The notes under the pieces are model-generated. The model worked only from the letters and a program-made list of their open reading frames with translations, was not told the DNA's origin and searched no databases. A DNA stretch of 64,000 nucleotides from Pseudeuparius sepicola (lineage: Eukaryota; Arthropoda; Insecta; Coleoptera; Anthribidae). This document shows positions 23,345 through 35,759 of the stretch, piece by piece (the first letter of the stretch is position 1; every line of letters begins with the position of its first letter). Made by a program: the position numbers and the translations under genes. The DNA lies in contig OY987303.1 of assembly GCA_963920635.1 (NCBI GenBank), positions 17,524,175 to 17,588,174 on the forward strand, written 5' to 3'.

Positions 23345-24010
23345 AACATCTTCGGCAACTGTGGCATAATAGGCCCTTTGACCGACGACGGAGTCTCTCT
23401 GGTGAACAAGGGTTACGTTGAGATGACCGGCATCGATCCCAAAACCTCCAAAGACAATTGCGAAATGATCACTGCCCGTGGTGGTAGATATCTGGAAGCC
23501 CAATTCCAGGGAAGCAAACAGGAAGCCGAGGAAGGTAGTCTCGTCATCCTAGCTGGTGGGGATCGATCTCTGTTCCTCGACTGTCAGTCCTGCTTTAAAG
23601 CCATGGGAAAAACTGCATTTTTCTTGGGAGATGTCGAGTATGCGACCAAGGTTTACTTGATTCTACAGATGATGAGAGGGATATCGTTGGTCGGGTTGGC
23701 CGAGGGACTGGCCCTTGCCGATCGTTGTGGAATTTCATCTAAAGATGTGTTGAACATATTCAACATGACAAGTTTGGCGAGTCCGTATTTATCACACAAA
23801 GCTGAAATGATTGTTAACAAACAATTCGGGAAGGTGGAGCAAGCCATTCAGCATATGCAGAAGGATATGAAGCTGGTGCTGAATATGTCTGATGATTTAA
23901 AGCAGCCTTTGATGATGGCTTCGACAGCCAATGAAATATACAAACATGCCAGGAGGCTGGGTTATGATGGCCACGATGTGTCCTGTGTGTACATGCGGAC
24001 CAGACACTAG
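23345..24010 (+). CDS. GLYR1: GLYR1/N-PAC-like protein, terminal exon
   Basis: Acceptor TTTAATTTTCAG ends at 23344. The 221 codons run to a TAG at 24008-24010. The product begins 'NIFGNCGIIGP' and contains 'NKGYVEMTGIDPKTS', 'GGRYLEAQFQGSKQEAEEG', 'AMGKTAFFLGDVEYATKV', 'GLAEGLALADRCGI' and ends 'DGHDVSCVYMRTRH'. This is close to insect N-PAC throughout and covers the helical second half of the dehydrogenase domain. In active beta-HADs the catalytic Lys is followed by Asn residues at +3/+4; here ATK is followed by VYLI, so that catalytic arrangement is not kept, in line with the non-enzymatic role known for GLYR1. Phase 0 with the exon at 12473-12604. Confidence 0.9.
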   Translation, partial: NIFGNCGIIGPLTDDGVSLVNKGYVEMTGIDPKTSKDNCEMITARGGRYLEAQFQGSKQEAEEGSLVILAGGDRSLFLDCQSCFKAMGKTAFFLGDVEYATKVYLILQMMRGISLVGLAEGLALADRCGISSKDVLNIFNMTSLASPYLSHKAEMIVNKQFGKVEQAIQHMQKDMKLVLNMSDDLKQPLMMASTANEIYKHARRLGYDGHDVSCVYMRTRH

Positions 24011-24300
24011 TGAATGTAGAGATAATTTGAGAGCACGTTATCCTTAGTGCAATTATTGTAATTTGTTTGATTAATTCAAAATTATATATAATTTAAAAAA
24101 ACACAGAAAGTTGAAGCTTTCAGATCAATGATTCATTTGTGTTTTGTATAGTTTTGGTTAATATATCACGCATTATATTATATAGATTTTAGCATACTGA
24201 CATCCGTTTTTATAATTATTGTAATTTGGCATTTTAATGAATTGATCGGTATATTCAAGATGATTGAAAGGAATAAAGTTTAATAATAAAAATATGTGTT
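24011..24300 (+). terminator. 3' UTR and polyadenylation signal of GLYR1-like gene
   Basis: AT-rich 3' UTR with AATAAA at 24272-24277 and further A/T-rich hexamers just after. Confidence 0.6.
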
Positions 24301-24450
24301 ATATTCTATAAATTGTGTTGATTTATTTAACTAGATATCTTCGAACCGATTCTCTAGTGCCGTCAATTGTTGTGTTATCTAGCAGAGACGTAAAAATGGT
24401 AAGTAAATTTTTTTGTTTGTGAAATTTGCCAGGAAAATACAAATTCATAC

Positions 24451-25532
24451 CTCAATATTAATGCACCATAGAGCAACTGCATATATTTTGGAGCAAAATA
24501 TTACTATTGAACTTAACGGTCAAATCTCAATAGTTACTGAGATACAGGGCGTTTAATTTCATTTTTTGAAATTGAATTATGGCTACATCTCCCAAAATAT
24601 TCAAACTGCTGAACTGAAATTTGGCACTGTTATGTTTTCGGGGATGGAGAATAATCTGAATATGTCAATTTCTAAGTATCTCACAGAGGGCGCCACTTGC
24701 GCTGTTTTTGGATAGTGTTTTTACTCGTAACTTTTTTGAGGTTATCTTTTTGGTCTTGCAGGACCACCATTCGTGTGCATCTTTTCGTTCTGCAACGAAG
24801 AGGTACTCTTGTTTCATAACGATAAAATCAACCGTTTGCGTTGAAATTGGCAAAACGTTCCCCAAAACACCTGTTAACTCCAACATTCGAAACATAAAAT
24901 TTTCACCAACCCGTTTCAAATGTTACAGATCAAATAACTGTACCATTTAAAGTGAAAAAAAAATCCCTATGAACAATGTACCAAAAATTAACCCAATAGA
25001 GTTTTAACCAATCCCTATTTATTTTTTCTTCATTTTGAATGTACAGTTGATCTGTAACATTTGAAAGCGGTAGGGAAAACTTTATGTTTCGAATGAAGTC
25101 AACAGGTGTTTTGGGGCACATTTTGCCGATTTCAACGCAAACGGTTGATTTTATCGTTATGAAACAAGAGTACCTCTTTGTTGCAGAACGAAAAGATGCA
25201 CTAGAATGATGGTCCTGCAAGACCAAAAAGATAAACTCAAAAAGTTACGAGTAAAAGCACGATCCAAAAACAGTGCAACAGTGAGATACGTAGAAATTGA
25301 CATCTTCATATTATTCTCCATCCTCAAAAACATAACAGTGCCAAATTTCAGTTCAGCAGTTTGATTATTTTGGGAGATGTAGCCATAATTCAATTTCAAA
25401 AAATGAAATTAAATGCCCTGTATCTTAGTAACTATTGAGATTTGACCCGTAGTTGTTAAGCTCAATCGTAATATTTGGGCCCAAAATATATGCAGTTGCT
25501 CTATGGTGCATTAATTTTGAGACACCCTGTAT
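24451..25532. mobile_element. foldback element, family A copy 1
   Basis: Two arms of about 500 bp are inverted copies. Each carries GCTGCTGAACTGAAATTTGG, the AATTCAATTATGGCTACATCTCCC-type block and the GTCTTGCAGGACCA block. The right end ACACCCTGTATA is intact; the left end lost its last dozen bases. Each arm encodes the same open translation (VIFLVLQDHH...STVCVEI) in outward-to-inward direction, a property of the arm sequence rather than evidence of a gene. Confidence 0.75.
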
Positions 25533-26680
25533 AGTAGATGTGAAAATTACGAGATCAATAAAAGAGTGTGAAATATTTCAGGGACATAGTACTGCGGGTG
25601 GTTTACTTTACTAATTACCTGCACTTTTTCGTAAAAACTATATTTTTAAAACCTTATTAAAAGTCACAGGGTGTTGTTTTAAAAAATATGTAGACTATTG
25701 AATATTTACGTTATAACGACATGGGTTAGCATAAAACCAAGCTTGTATGGGTAAGTTTATTGGAAAGTTACTTTATTTAAAATACTTTGAGTCTTACTTA
25801 TGGAGTTAATTACATATCTAACCTAACCACGATACGATATCTCAATATCTTCAATAATCAAAGAGACACAACGGTTCTGGGAGCAAATTAGGATTCCCCA
25901 GAAATTTCTACAAGTTTTATTTTTGAAGTATCTTAAAATATTCAATAGAGTTTATATCACAAGTATTCTTCGCGTCAAATTCTGTGGATTTTCTTACCTT
26001 TACTTTGTTGAAGGTATTATTTTATTCAGTTTATGCATTTCTGGAGTTTCTATTAGGAGACTACAAAAGCATATTTAAAAATCTCCAATGGAAAGGGGAA
26101 ACCTGTTAGTATGTGTGGACTTAGGAGTTTTATTTGGTTACATTTAACTATCTTAGTCATTCTTTTCTAAGGCTTCCAGAATAAAAAGGACCCTACAAAG
26201 ACAAAAACAGAACGGAACTTTCTAATTAAAATATTACCAATATTATCAAATGATTTTCATTCATCCACTCCCCAATTAATGTTTTTCTGCACCACGTTTG
26301 CGAAAAGATTAAAATATTATGCAAGTATAAAATACCACCAGCATTTACCATTTAAATTCAGTATCAACCAACACAGAGTGGAGTAGACTCATGAGTGATT
26401 TGCTGAACGGAGCTGCTAATACAGCACAAATAGGTACCTAATTTATCCGGACTCTTAAACTAATATTTCACAAAAGCTTGGTCAAAATACTCCTAGGTGC
26501 CTAATGGACAAAGCTCCTATCATCACAGGGCCTAAAGGACAAAGATCCTGTCATCACATTCGTTACGGGGCAACCCAATATAAGATATCAGTGGCTGGTG
26601 CAAAGCCGTAAAATCGGACACCTGTACTAGGGCATGCATTTAAGTGAGAGGCAATGATGATGGTAGGTGCCTACTAACTA
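25533..26680. other. intergenic, nothing recognised
   Basis: AT-rich sequence between two foldback elements, with no coding signal. CACAGGGCCTAAAGGACAAAG-like short repeats lie at 26500-26550. Confidence 0.4.
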
Positions 26681-27855
26681 TACAGGGTGTTCCTTAATAA
26701 CATGCTAATACTTAAGGGGGTTATTCTTGGGCCCATTTTAAGAAAAAAACTTCATATGAACGTATGTCGTAAACGTCCTAACTTTTGAGATACAGGGCGT
26801 TAAAGTGCATTTTTTTTAATTGAATTTTGGCTACATCTCCCGAAATAATCAAGCTGCTGAACTGAAATTTGGCACTGCTACGTTTTTGGGGATGGAGAAT
26901 AAGCTGAAAATGTGAAATTTCACCGTATCTCACTGAGGGCGCCATTTGCGCTGTTTTTTGATCACGCTTTTACGCGTAACTTTTTTGAGGTTATCTTTTT
27001 GGTCCTGCAGGTCCATCATTTTAGTGCCTCTTTTCATTCTGCAAGAAAAAGGTACTCTTGTTTCATAACGATTAAATCAACCGTTTGCGTTGAAATTACC
27101 AAAACGTGCCCCAAAACACCTGTTGATTCCAATATTCGAAACATAAAATTTTTACCTACCACCTTCAAGTGTTACAGATCAACTGTACCATTTAAACTGA
27201 GAAAAAAATCCCTATGAACAACGTACCAAAAATTATTCACTTTCAAAATGGAAAGGATTGAATTTGACAAAATTTGGACACTCTATTTCAAGAAAATCAA
27301 TGATGTTTTGACCAATGCCCATTTGGCATTTTTTTCATCATTTTGAATGTACAGTTGATCTGTAACATTTGAAAGCAGTAGGTGATAATTTTATGTTTCG
27401 AATATTGGAATCAACAGGTGTTTTGGGGCACGTTTTGGCAATTTCAAAGCAAACGGTTGATTTAATCGTTATGAAACAAGAGTACCTTTTTATTGCAGAA
27501 TGAAAAGATGCACTAAAATGATGGACCTGCAGGACCAAAAAGATAACCTCAAAAAAGTTACGCGTAAAAGCGTGATCCAAAACCAGCGCAAGTGGCGCCC
27601 TCTGTGAGATACGGTGAAATTGACATTTTCAGCTTATTCTCCATCCCCAAAAACATAGCAGTGCCAAATTTCAGTTCAGCAACTTGATTATTTCGGGAGA
27701 TGTAGCCAAAATTCAATTTAAAAAAATTAACTTTAACGCCCTGTATCTCAAAAGTTAGGACGTTTACGACTTACGTTCATATGAAGTTTTTTTCTTAAAA
27801 TGGGCCCAAGAATAACCCCCTTAAGTATTAGCATGTTATTAAGGAACACCCTGTA
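26681..27855. mobile_element. foldback element, family A copy 2 (complete)
   Basis: 1175 bp. Left end TACAGGGTGTTCCTTAATAA and right end TTATTAAGGAACACCCTGTA are exact inverted repeats, flanked by TA on both sides (26679-26680, 27856-27857). The arms are near-identical for about 550 bp around a short unique centre (about 27220-27330). The arms repeat the frames 26912-27217 (+) and 27338-27580 (-). No transposase is encoded. Confidence 0.85.
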
Positions 27856-28210
27856 TACAGATAAACTATACGGTGCAATGTATATTTTTTTATATAATAT
27901 GATCATGGTTTCAGGCTATGCTATGCGATTGCCCTAGAAGATGAGGAGGCTCAGATTGGTTAGCAGGTTGAGAGGATTCTCTGCTTCTGATGTATAGGTA
28001 CTTACTTATAGTGTAGGATTCCGGTCACACATTCACAGGCAGTGACAGTGTGAGGGCTGTTGACTTAACTAAAGATCACTTATCATAAGTTTTGATATCA
28101 TTGGAATGAGGCAGAAAACCAGGGTTATGGTTTATGCTATGCAAGCCTTCGAATGTTTTAAGGACGCGGTCCCAAAGCGTTTACTGTCTATAGGTAAGTA
28201 TAATATCTGA
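27856..28210. other. intergenic, nothing recognised
   Basis: No coding or repeat signal beyond short fragments. Confidence 0.4.
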
Positions 28211-30330
28211 ACTACGTTTCCCGAACCTCGAACCTGGACCAATGAATTAGTAAGGGTTCCTAGAAATGTCAAGAGGTTTCACTATTGGACGGAGCGGAAA
28301 CGGAAACATGTGTACAGGGCGTTCCTATTTATTTCCCTCTTAACTGTTTATTCTTTGACCTAAAAAAATGTTAAATAGAACAGTTGTAGGGTACCTAGAG
28401 ACTTGGAGCAACAACTGAACATTGAGTAACAGAGATATAGATATAACTATATTTTTTAAATAGAACATCCTGAATATTTTCTATTTTTGAAATCTACGTG
28501 TTTTTGCGATCCTAACGATATACAGTGCGTCTCGTTTTTCGTGTTAACGCCCCTAAAAATCTAAGTAGGCTGCTGGAATTGGACATTTTTTTATAGATAT
28601 GTCCCTAAAAGTTCATCGTCTGCAAAGTATTGGTTTGGCATTTCAGGAAAGCCTTCTGCTATCTTTCAAAGGGATGCGTTTTTCGAAAAAACATATAGGC
28701 ATTTTTAATTAAAATCTGACACCACAGAATTAATCGGGACATGCGGCAACCCCCATATACCAAATTTGAACAAAAAAATATACAGGGAGTTCCATTCTGC
28801 AGGGTATCAAAAGTTGGGCAAAATAACGAATTAGGAGTACTATCTGGCGACTCAAGTGAGCTCATGTGCGAATTACTTCGGAACAGTTGAATGATCAACA
28901 GGACCGCTCACAGTGCTGATGTGCAAAAATCCAATAAAAAAGATACAAGGTGTTCTCTCTACCAACTCATAATGCTGAATTTTTTTTGAAACTTTAACGG
29001 GTCAAAATCGAGTAGGTATATCAAAACCGCTCCAGACACTATAAACGAACTAAGTCTAAAAAATATAGAAGCCTGCCAGATAGTAAGATATGAGTAAGGA
29101 AGGGTTGATGGTGTGCCACAACAGGAGACTCACAGAAAATGTATCATCTTAGACAGTGACTTTGTTGAGAAAGGTCCAATAATTTAAATTGTTTTTATTT
29201 GTTGCTTGGCATTTTGTAACAAAATAAATAATTTACTCTTGTTTATTAACATTTTGAGATGGCGCAAAATACTCTGTATATTTTTGTATTGAATCTTTGA
29301 ACACTTTGAGTGTTGACTGTTGACCATCCAATAATTGTTTTGAGTGGATTCTATGGCACATTTGACTGCCAGATGTCTTTAAAGAATTAACGCTGTGGTG
29401 AGACTTTAAATAAAAATGCCTAATATGGTTTTTCGAAAAACGCACCCCTTCACTACTTCACAAATAATGAACATTCAGGGACATGTCTATAAAAATTGTC
29501 CCGTTCAATTCCCGCAGTCTACTTAGATTTTTAGACACACTGTATGATATTGTTAGAAATTTGGTCCAGCTGTTTGGAAGATATTCGACCTTGAAACTTT
29601 GACTTTTGCACTTTTGAGGCAATTTTTTCCAAAATGAACCTTTAGCGGGTATGCGGGTATAGGTATAAGAAAATATCACAAATGAGGAAGCAATATGAGC
29701 ATTCGCTCTTAAAATATGGCGATAAATCCTTTATCTATGATATGGCTGCATTTACCCATATTCCAAACTTGTTGACTTAGAAAACAAATTTCGTTCAATT
29801 TAAAACAATTATTATTGAATGAAAATTTTGTTCAATTCTATGACATCGATGTGACAAACAAAAAAATAGCCAACAATAAGCATTATCCGACAGTCAAGGA
29901 CACATTATTTTGTTTCATGGCCAACTAAGAATCCTACCGAAAAATAATATTTAAAAACTGACGAGTAATATACCAAATATTATATTCTTTGAAAAGCCCT
30001 TTTTCATCACCTCAAGATCTATGATATACGCGGTGTTCCATTAAAAAAAAGTTTAGTTTGCTGTTGCAAACTAAACTAAACGCCCTGCATAAATTCTCAC
30101 ATAATGGTTAAAAAGTACATGTTCCTATCTACAACTTTCTTATTCAACATTTTTTCTAGGTCAAAAACTAAAAAGTTAAGGGGAGGTAAGAAATAACTAT
30201 AACCTACATATTTTTACGAAACACAACAAATTTGTCCGCGATCATTTTGCGCAGAGGAATAGAGAAAGGCATGAGGCAAAAGTAAGGTCATATAATATAA
30301 AAGTTATTTTTTAAATGCGCCGTTTTTAAC
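28210..30330. mobile_element. nested foldbacks inside a dispersed repeat
   Basis: Outer layer: 28230-28310 and 30215-30330 match, in order, the two halves of a repeat that is continuous at 57960-58160 (shared ACCTGGACCA and ATCATTTTGCGCAGA blocks). Middle layer: inverted arms 28310-28400 (TACAGGGCGTTCCTATTTAT) and 30060-30190. Inner layer: a foldback at about 28519-29549 with ends ATACAGTG and arms of about 230 bp sharing GCGTTTTTCGAAAAA. No open reading frame of note. Confidence 0.6.
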
Positions 30331-30892
30331 TTAAATTGGGCCCGTATTAAATAAAATATATATTTTTTTAATTCTTGCTCTACGCACTAATAACCGCTGC
30401 AATGGAATTTTGGCATCGTGGACGTTTGATATTGGTGCGTGGAACAGAGCTAGGAGCTCTCTGTTCTCCTGATTATCCGGCATTAAGCCAGTATTCGATA
30501 AATTATTGTAGAGCATATTTTTAAGATAGGTTAACCTTATCCTGACGCTGAGGTACCTAAAGTTTGTTCAGCGAATGTTCGGCCCTATCTCACAACTCCC
30601 GTCCTTGTCTTACTTGTGAATATACGATGGATATCGGTCACAATCACATAATAATATGAGATCTAGGTACCAGTCTACTTAGCAGGGTAGAGGTACCTAC
30701 CAGTTCCGGCCACTTTAAGCAAAATTTGAACTAAAAATCTCTACCAAACGTATAAAAAAATATAGGCTTTTCATTTCTAGCCTAAAATGTCATATATCAT
30801 AAACTGGATTTCAACAATATGAAATTACATTAAAATATAGTTAAAACAGAAAAAGCCCTTTGCCCTATGTATGTGTAAATAAAAATTGTTCG

Positions 30893-30973
30893 AATCCGAA
30901 TCCGAATCCTAGGTAGAGCGATCGGTAAAGTCAAGCAACGTCGCGCGTAGTCGGTTCGTGGACGGGTGATCCC
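30893..30973 (+). repeat. 5S-rRNA-derived fragment (SINE3-like)
   Basis: After three GAATCC units the sequence reads AAAGTCAAGCAACGTCGCGC and then GTAGTCGGTTCGTGGACGGG, TGATCCC. This follows the internal promoter half of eukaryotic 5S rRNA (AAGCAACGTCGGGC then TTGGATGGGTGACC) block by block. It is diverged and lacks the 5' half, so it is a 5S-derived short interspersed element or pseudogene, not a working 5S gene. Confidence 0.6.
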
Positions 30974-31032
30974 TTATTATTATTTTCTTGCCTAATAAAC
31001 TTTTTTTTTTCGATTTCAAAAAAATATATAAT

Positions 31033-31152
31033 ATGTACCTCGGCACTGAAGTTCTTTTTATGACTCATGTGGTTTATTTGCCTCGGCCAGAGGCCTCAGC
31101 AACTAAACTCCACATGAGTCATAAAAAGTTGAACTTCAGTGCCTTGGTACAT
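31033..31152. repeat. long near-perfect hairpin
   Basis: ATGTACCTCGGCACTGAAGT and the following TCTTTTTATGACTCATGTGG pair with 31108-31152 with only two or three interruptions, around a loop of about 28 bases containing GGCCAGAGGCC. It could be a MITE remnant or a transcribed hairpin. Confidence 0.7.
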
Positions 31153-31204
31153 AAATAACTATTTTTCCATTGGGAAATCGCTCCTTGGAAAGAGGTGGAA
31201 ATAG

Positions 31205-33240
31205 GAGGATGCAAATAGATCGGAAGATAGTGACATTTTTGGACGCGTTTTTACTCAGTATGCCTTTCAAAGGGCATTATGTTGCCTATATTCTCACAAT
31301 AATAAGGTATGAAACAGAAAGTCATCCTGGGTTCTTCATATGAAAGACTGAGTTTTCATTTATTTGAAAAATATGCGTTTTGATATGATTTTAGTCAGGC
31401 TACCAAGTGTTTTATAATGAAGTTCAAAATAGAAGATTCCTCGGAAACCATAGGCATACCGTTAGCATGGGCCCAAAGGGCTATTATTGCCATGTGAACT
31501 TTTATTTTTATAATTAATTTTTCCACGTTTCTGAACAGACTGCCAATGACAAGTTATTTAGATAAAAACACGGTTACATTATTATAATTATATGTTATAT
31601 GAATTACAGGTCTGTAGAGAAGGCTTTACAAATTATTGATTGGGTATATATTTATTCTTTTTTCTAAAAAATGCCAAGTTTGTTGATTTTTATATCAATA
31701 TTAATGGACAATAAAACCCAGCCTAGTTCTAGTGGAATGTCCATGTTCAAAGTAATTAATAGTTTGCAAAAGAAATTTAGCAATAAATGGTTCATTTTAA
31801 AAATAAATAGTTTTATTATTATTTTTTAATTAAGGAGGCATGATCTCGGGCATATAGTCCTCCTTACGGCAGAATGCGTGCGACGTAAAGGGGAAGAACT
31901 CGCAAATATTATAGAATTAGTCGCAGTTCAGGGGCGTAGCTCAATTTTGTGTAACTCACTGACTTAATTTTCATATAATTGTTATTTAATTTATTGTTAA
32001 TATTATTCTTAACGGTGATGCCTTAGATTATGGAGGAAGGCAAACCCTTATAACATTGGCAATTATTTCTCGTGCTTGAGAATGCAACGTTCTTCCCTGT
32101 TTACTCATTTTGCACACGTTAACTCCCAAACACACGAAACGCCACTGAGCTCTCTGAGCCGGCGGAAAAAACTTGCCAGCGGCCTAAAAAATGAGGTCTG
32201 TATGGTAGCCCAAATACGCAGTTAACTTTACGTACTATAGAAACAGGCACAAAACGCGTTGGCTAACTGGTTTTGTCAGCCGACTCCTTCGCAGAAGTGC
32301 TGTGTTGCCGTATTTCAAAGGCGATGGTAGACGCGACGATGTTGAAAAATATATAATAGGTGTTTTATCACACCGCGTTAAAAATAAATGATAAACAAAG
32401 ATGGGTAAGTGATCCCGTGATGCGAGGTTTATTTTTTCGGTATAACAGAGTTCAGAAATTCGGCTTCAATATGATAAAACTTGTATTCGCCAATAAATAA
32501 CGACTACTCGTATAGGAAATCTCGCAACGCTACCCGCATTCTTTAGAAACGTTTTCTTTTGTGCTTTGGACTATACCTGGGTAGACTCCATTCAAAATCT
32601 TATGAGCTGTGACTCTGACTGAACAATTTTGATATGATTTTAGTCAGGCTATCATGTGTTTTATAATGAAGTTCAAAATAGAAGATTCCTCGGAAAACTA
32701 GCGTTGGCCCAAAGGGCTATTATTGCCACGCGAACTTGTATTTTAATAATTAATTTTTCCACGTTTCTGGACAGACTGACAATGAGAAGTACGCAAGTTC
32801 TTGTTATGAAGCTGCTGAAAAAAGGATGGCATACCGTTTGCGCATGTCCAAGTAGGTACAGTTTAAATTGAATGTTATTTAATCATTTAAACGATTTATT
32901 CGATGTAAAGTGTACTTGGACATGCGCAAACGGTATGCCATCTTCTCTTCAGCAGTTTTATGACAAGAACTTACATACTTATCATTGGCAGCCTGTTCAG
33001 AAAAGTGGAAAAATTAATTATTAAAATACAAGTTCACGTGACAATAATAGCCCTTTCGACCCACGCTAACGGCATGCCTATGGTTTTCCGAGGAATTTTC
33101 TTTTTTGAACTTTATTAATAAAACACATGGCAGTCTGACTAAAATCAAATCAAAACGGATATTTTTCGAATAAAGGTATACCAAGTAAGTAAAATCACGT
33201 CCAAAAATCTATCACTATCTCCCGGTCTAAAACGTTCATC
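31205..33240. mobile_element. composite of foldback arms with nested insertions
   Basis: A right arm (32885-33240, reverse) pairs with two left arms: 31205-31545 and 32631-32865. Shared blocks include TTATAATGAAGTTCAAAATA, CCAAAGGGCTATTATTGCCA and GCATACCGTTTGCGCATGTC. The stretch 31552-31855 is a copy of 37612-37928. Inside it, a 721-bp piece (31855-32575) interrupts a site that is empty at 37.93 kb. No protein is encoded. Confidence 0.6.
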
Positions 33241-34035
33241 GTTATGTTTTTCGTGATACAGTACAAACAGAACGAAATTAGTAATAATAATAATAATAAT
33301 TGTTAGTAGAGAGAAATTTCAATATTATAAGAATGGGGTGGTTGAATGGGATGCAACGAGGCGAATTTGAAAATTGCACGTGATATGTCGCAAACATATT
33401 GTTTTTCTTTTGTGTCGAGGAATTCATTTTTTTCCATTATTTTGCAGAAACTAAGTGATTAAAAATTGATATAAAGGGAATAATAAAAATCCGGTTTCTC
33501 TATTAAGTATATAAGTATATATAAGTAAGGTTTGTATGGGATATTGTAATTACTATTACAAAATGAATTTAAAAAAGTGATATGGAAGTAGTGTTCCATT
33601 GGCCATTGGCATTATTTATATTGCATTATGCATTTAATCATTTCCGGAGACTACATCAACTGAAAGAGTGCGTCTGCGGTGAGGAAAGTAAGAAAGGGTG
33701 GAAATCCGCCCATGGGCGTAAGTAAATAAATTGCCATTTTACTTATACTATCATATTATATGGAAATAATTGATAGAAAATGTAATATGAGATTGCGCCA
33801 ATGGCAATGCCGGGCTGCAATTCGGCAACGTAGCGAAGATTCTAGGGTTACCTAAGAGGGGATGGGGTGCATGATACTTAGGACTTTTACTACTCAAGTG
33901 CGTTTTAAGTTCTTAACTTTACCGGGCTACACTTATCTTTTTTTAAATTTATCGGGCAACTTTATATGGCCTCTATCTGTACAAATCCTATATCGGCCTG
34001 CACTAAATATGAAAGATGTAGGTATATATATACAG
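33241..34035. other. intergenic, nothing recognised
   Basis: AT-rich with a (TAA)n microsatellite at 33282-33299 and no coding signal. Confidence 0.4.
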
Positions 34036-35400
34036 CGATTTTCTCGCTTATTTTGCGCCCTACAAAAAACGTAAGGAACAAAAATGTGTCAATTTTGGAC
34101 AGTTAAGTAGTGCTGAAAAAGAAATGGGCATCCATACAACGCAATATAAAAAAAACTCAAATTGAGCAAAACTATTAATAGCCGTGGAATGTTTATTTTA
34201 AGAGATATAGAAAAACTTTTATATTGGAAATTGATTACACTGCGAGAAAATCGCTTAATAAAAAATAAACAAAAAATTCCATAGTTTCAAGAGAGCCGAT
34301 GACCCTGTGCAATTTTCTTAAACTATCTGAGCACCCAGTTGCATAAAGCTTCTTAGTGCCATCAATTTTCAATACGAATGTTTTGCTCTATCTCTGCTAC
34401 ATCTATCTAGGTATTAATTGTTTTCCTCAATTTGAGTTTTTATTATTTCCTTTTGCAGAACCACTATACAGTGTGGTCATTTAAGTGTGCAACATAGGGG
34501 ATTTTTTTTATTAATTGCACAACGAAAATACAAATATTCCCGAAAGTTGGTGCATGTTCGATAATCATATTACGCGCACTTAGAATGGTTGCCAAGTCAA
34601 ACAGCATACAGAGTAGGTCATAAAATATAAAAATTTTACAAGAGTAAAGTAGGTACCCTTATTTCAAAAAAATCCTCCTAAGAAAAAAAATATATTTTTG
34701 AAAAACATTAATAATCTAAACAAATTTTTTGTTTTAATAGTCACCGTAAACAATTTCATAAATCAATCAAAATTAAATCAATTTCGCGTAACTTTGTTCG
34801 AATTCAAGCATATTTGTAAAATTACCTTAGATTTTTAATTTTTTAAGCAATCACAAACTTGATGTTTGTTGCAACGATATTAAACAAAACTTTAAAATTT
34901 CGCAAAAATTCTTCTGAACAAGGTAAAACATTAGTAGTGATAATGTGTATATTAAAAAACTCTCATTTAAGGTGCAAAATTTTTATTTTAAATGTTTATT
35001 AGAAACTGGAAATTAATTGACGACAATTTTTTTTTCTTAGGAGGCTATGTTTTGGTATTTAGGCATAGCTTTTAATTCTAAACAACTTTTCTTAATAACC
35101 TTTTGCTGAATTTTTTTAAATAAGGGGTACTTTACTCTTGTACAATTTTTATATTTTTTGACCTACCCTGTATGCTGTTTAAATTGCAACCATTCTAAGT
35201 GCACCTAATATGATCATTGAACATGCAATAACTTTCAGCAATGTCTGTATTTTGGTTGTGCAATTAACAAAAAAAGAGTCCCATATGTTGCACACTTAAA
35301 TGACTACACTGTATAAGCTGCCCAAAATTGCCACATTTCTGTTTCTTACTTTTTTTGTAGGGCGCAAAATGAGCAAGAAAATGGTAGTTGTAAAAAATCA
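34036..35400. mobile_element. two nested foldbacks
   Basis: Inner element about 34467-35314: ends ATACAGTGTGGTCATTTAAG and its inverse CTTAAATGACTACACTGTAT, with arms of about 220 bp. Outer arms 34040-34130 and 35316-35400 share TTATTTTGCGCCCTAC and its inverse; the same outer family recurs at 49361-49560. No coding capacity. Confidence 0.65.
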
Positions 35401-35427
35401 TCCTGTATGGTGAATATCACGAATAAT

Positions 35428-35490
35428 GGTCCCTGCGTCACAATGGTCGACAATGGAAATTGCATTGTTGGCCATTGTGACGCAGGGATC
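35428..35490. repeat. 28-bp stem hairpin
   Basis: GTCCCTGCGTCACAATGGTC GACAATG pairs with 35463-35490 (CATTGTTGGCCATTGTGACG CAGGGATC) with one mismatch and a loop of about seven bases. Confidence 0.75.
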
Positions 35491-35759
35491 GAGATTGGTG
35501 GTATCAATTTATAATCTATATACCTATAGGTATAGGTAATAATATCATAGTTTGGCTATAATTAGGTAAAAAGAATGTTTGTGTTCTATAACCTACATTA
35601 TGATGGTAATATATATTATTCGGAATTGTATTCTTTGCAATTCGGCCCCATTAGCATTATTACATAGTTCCCTTGCAACAATAAATCCCCCATAAATCAA
35701 CCTATAAGCGCGATAAACGTTACTTACCCACCCCCTTGTTTCTCGGCTTGGATTACCTA

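Noticed and set aside
24665..25399. Opposed open frames that look like a gene pair
   Set aside because: They are the two inverted arms of one foldback element and recur in three other copies.
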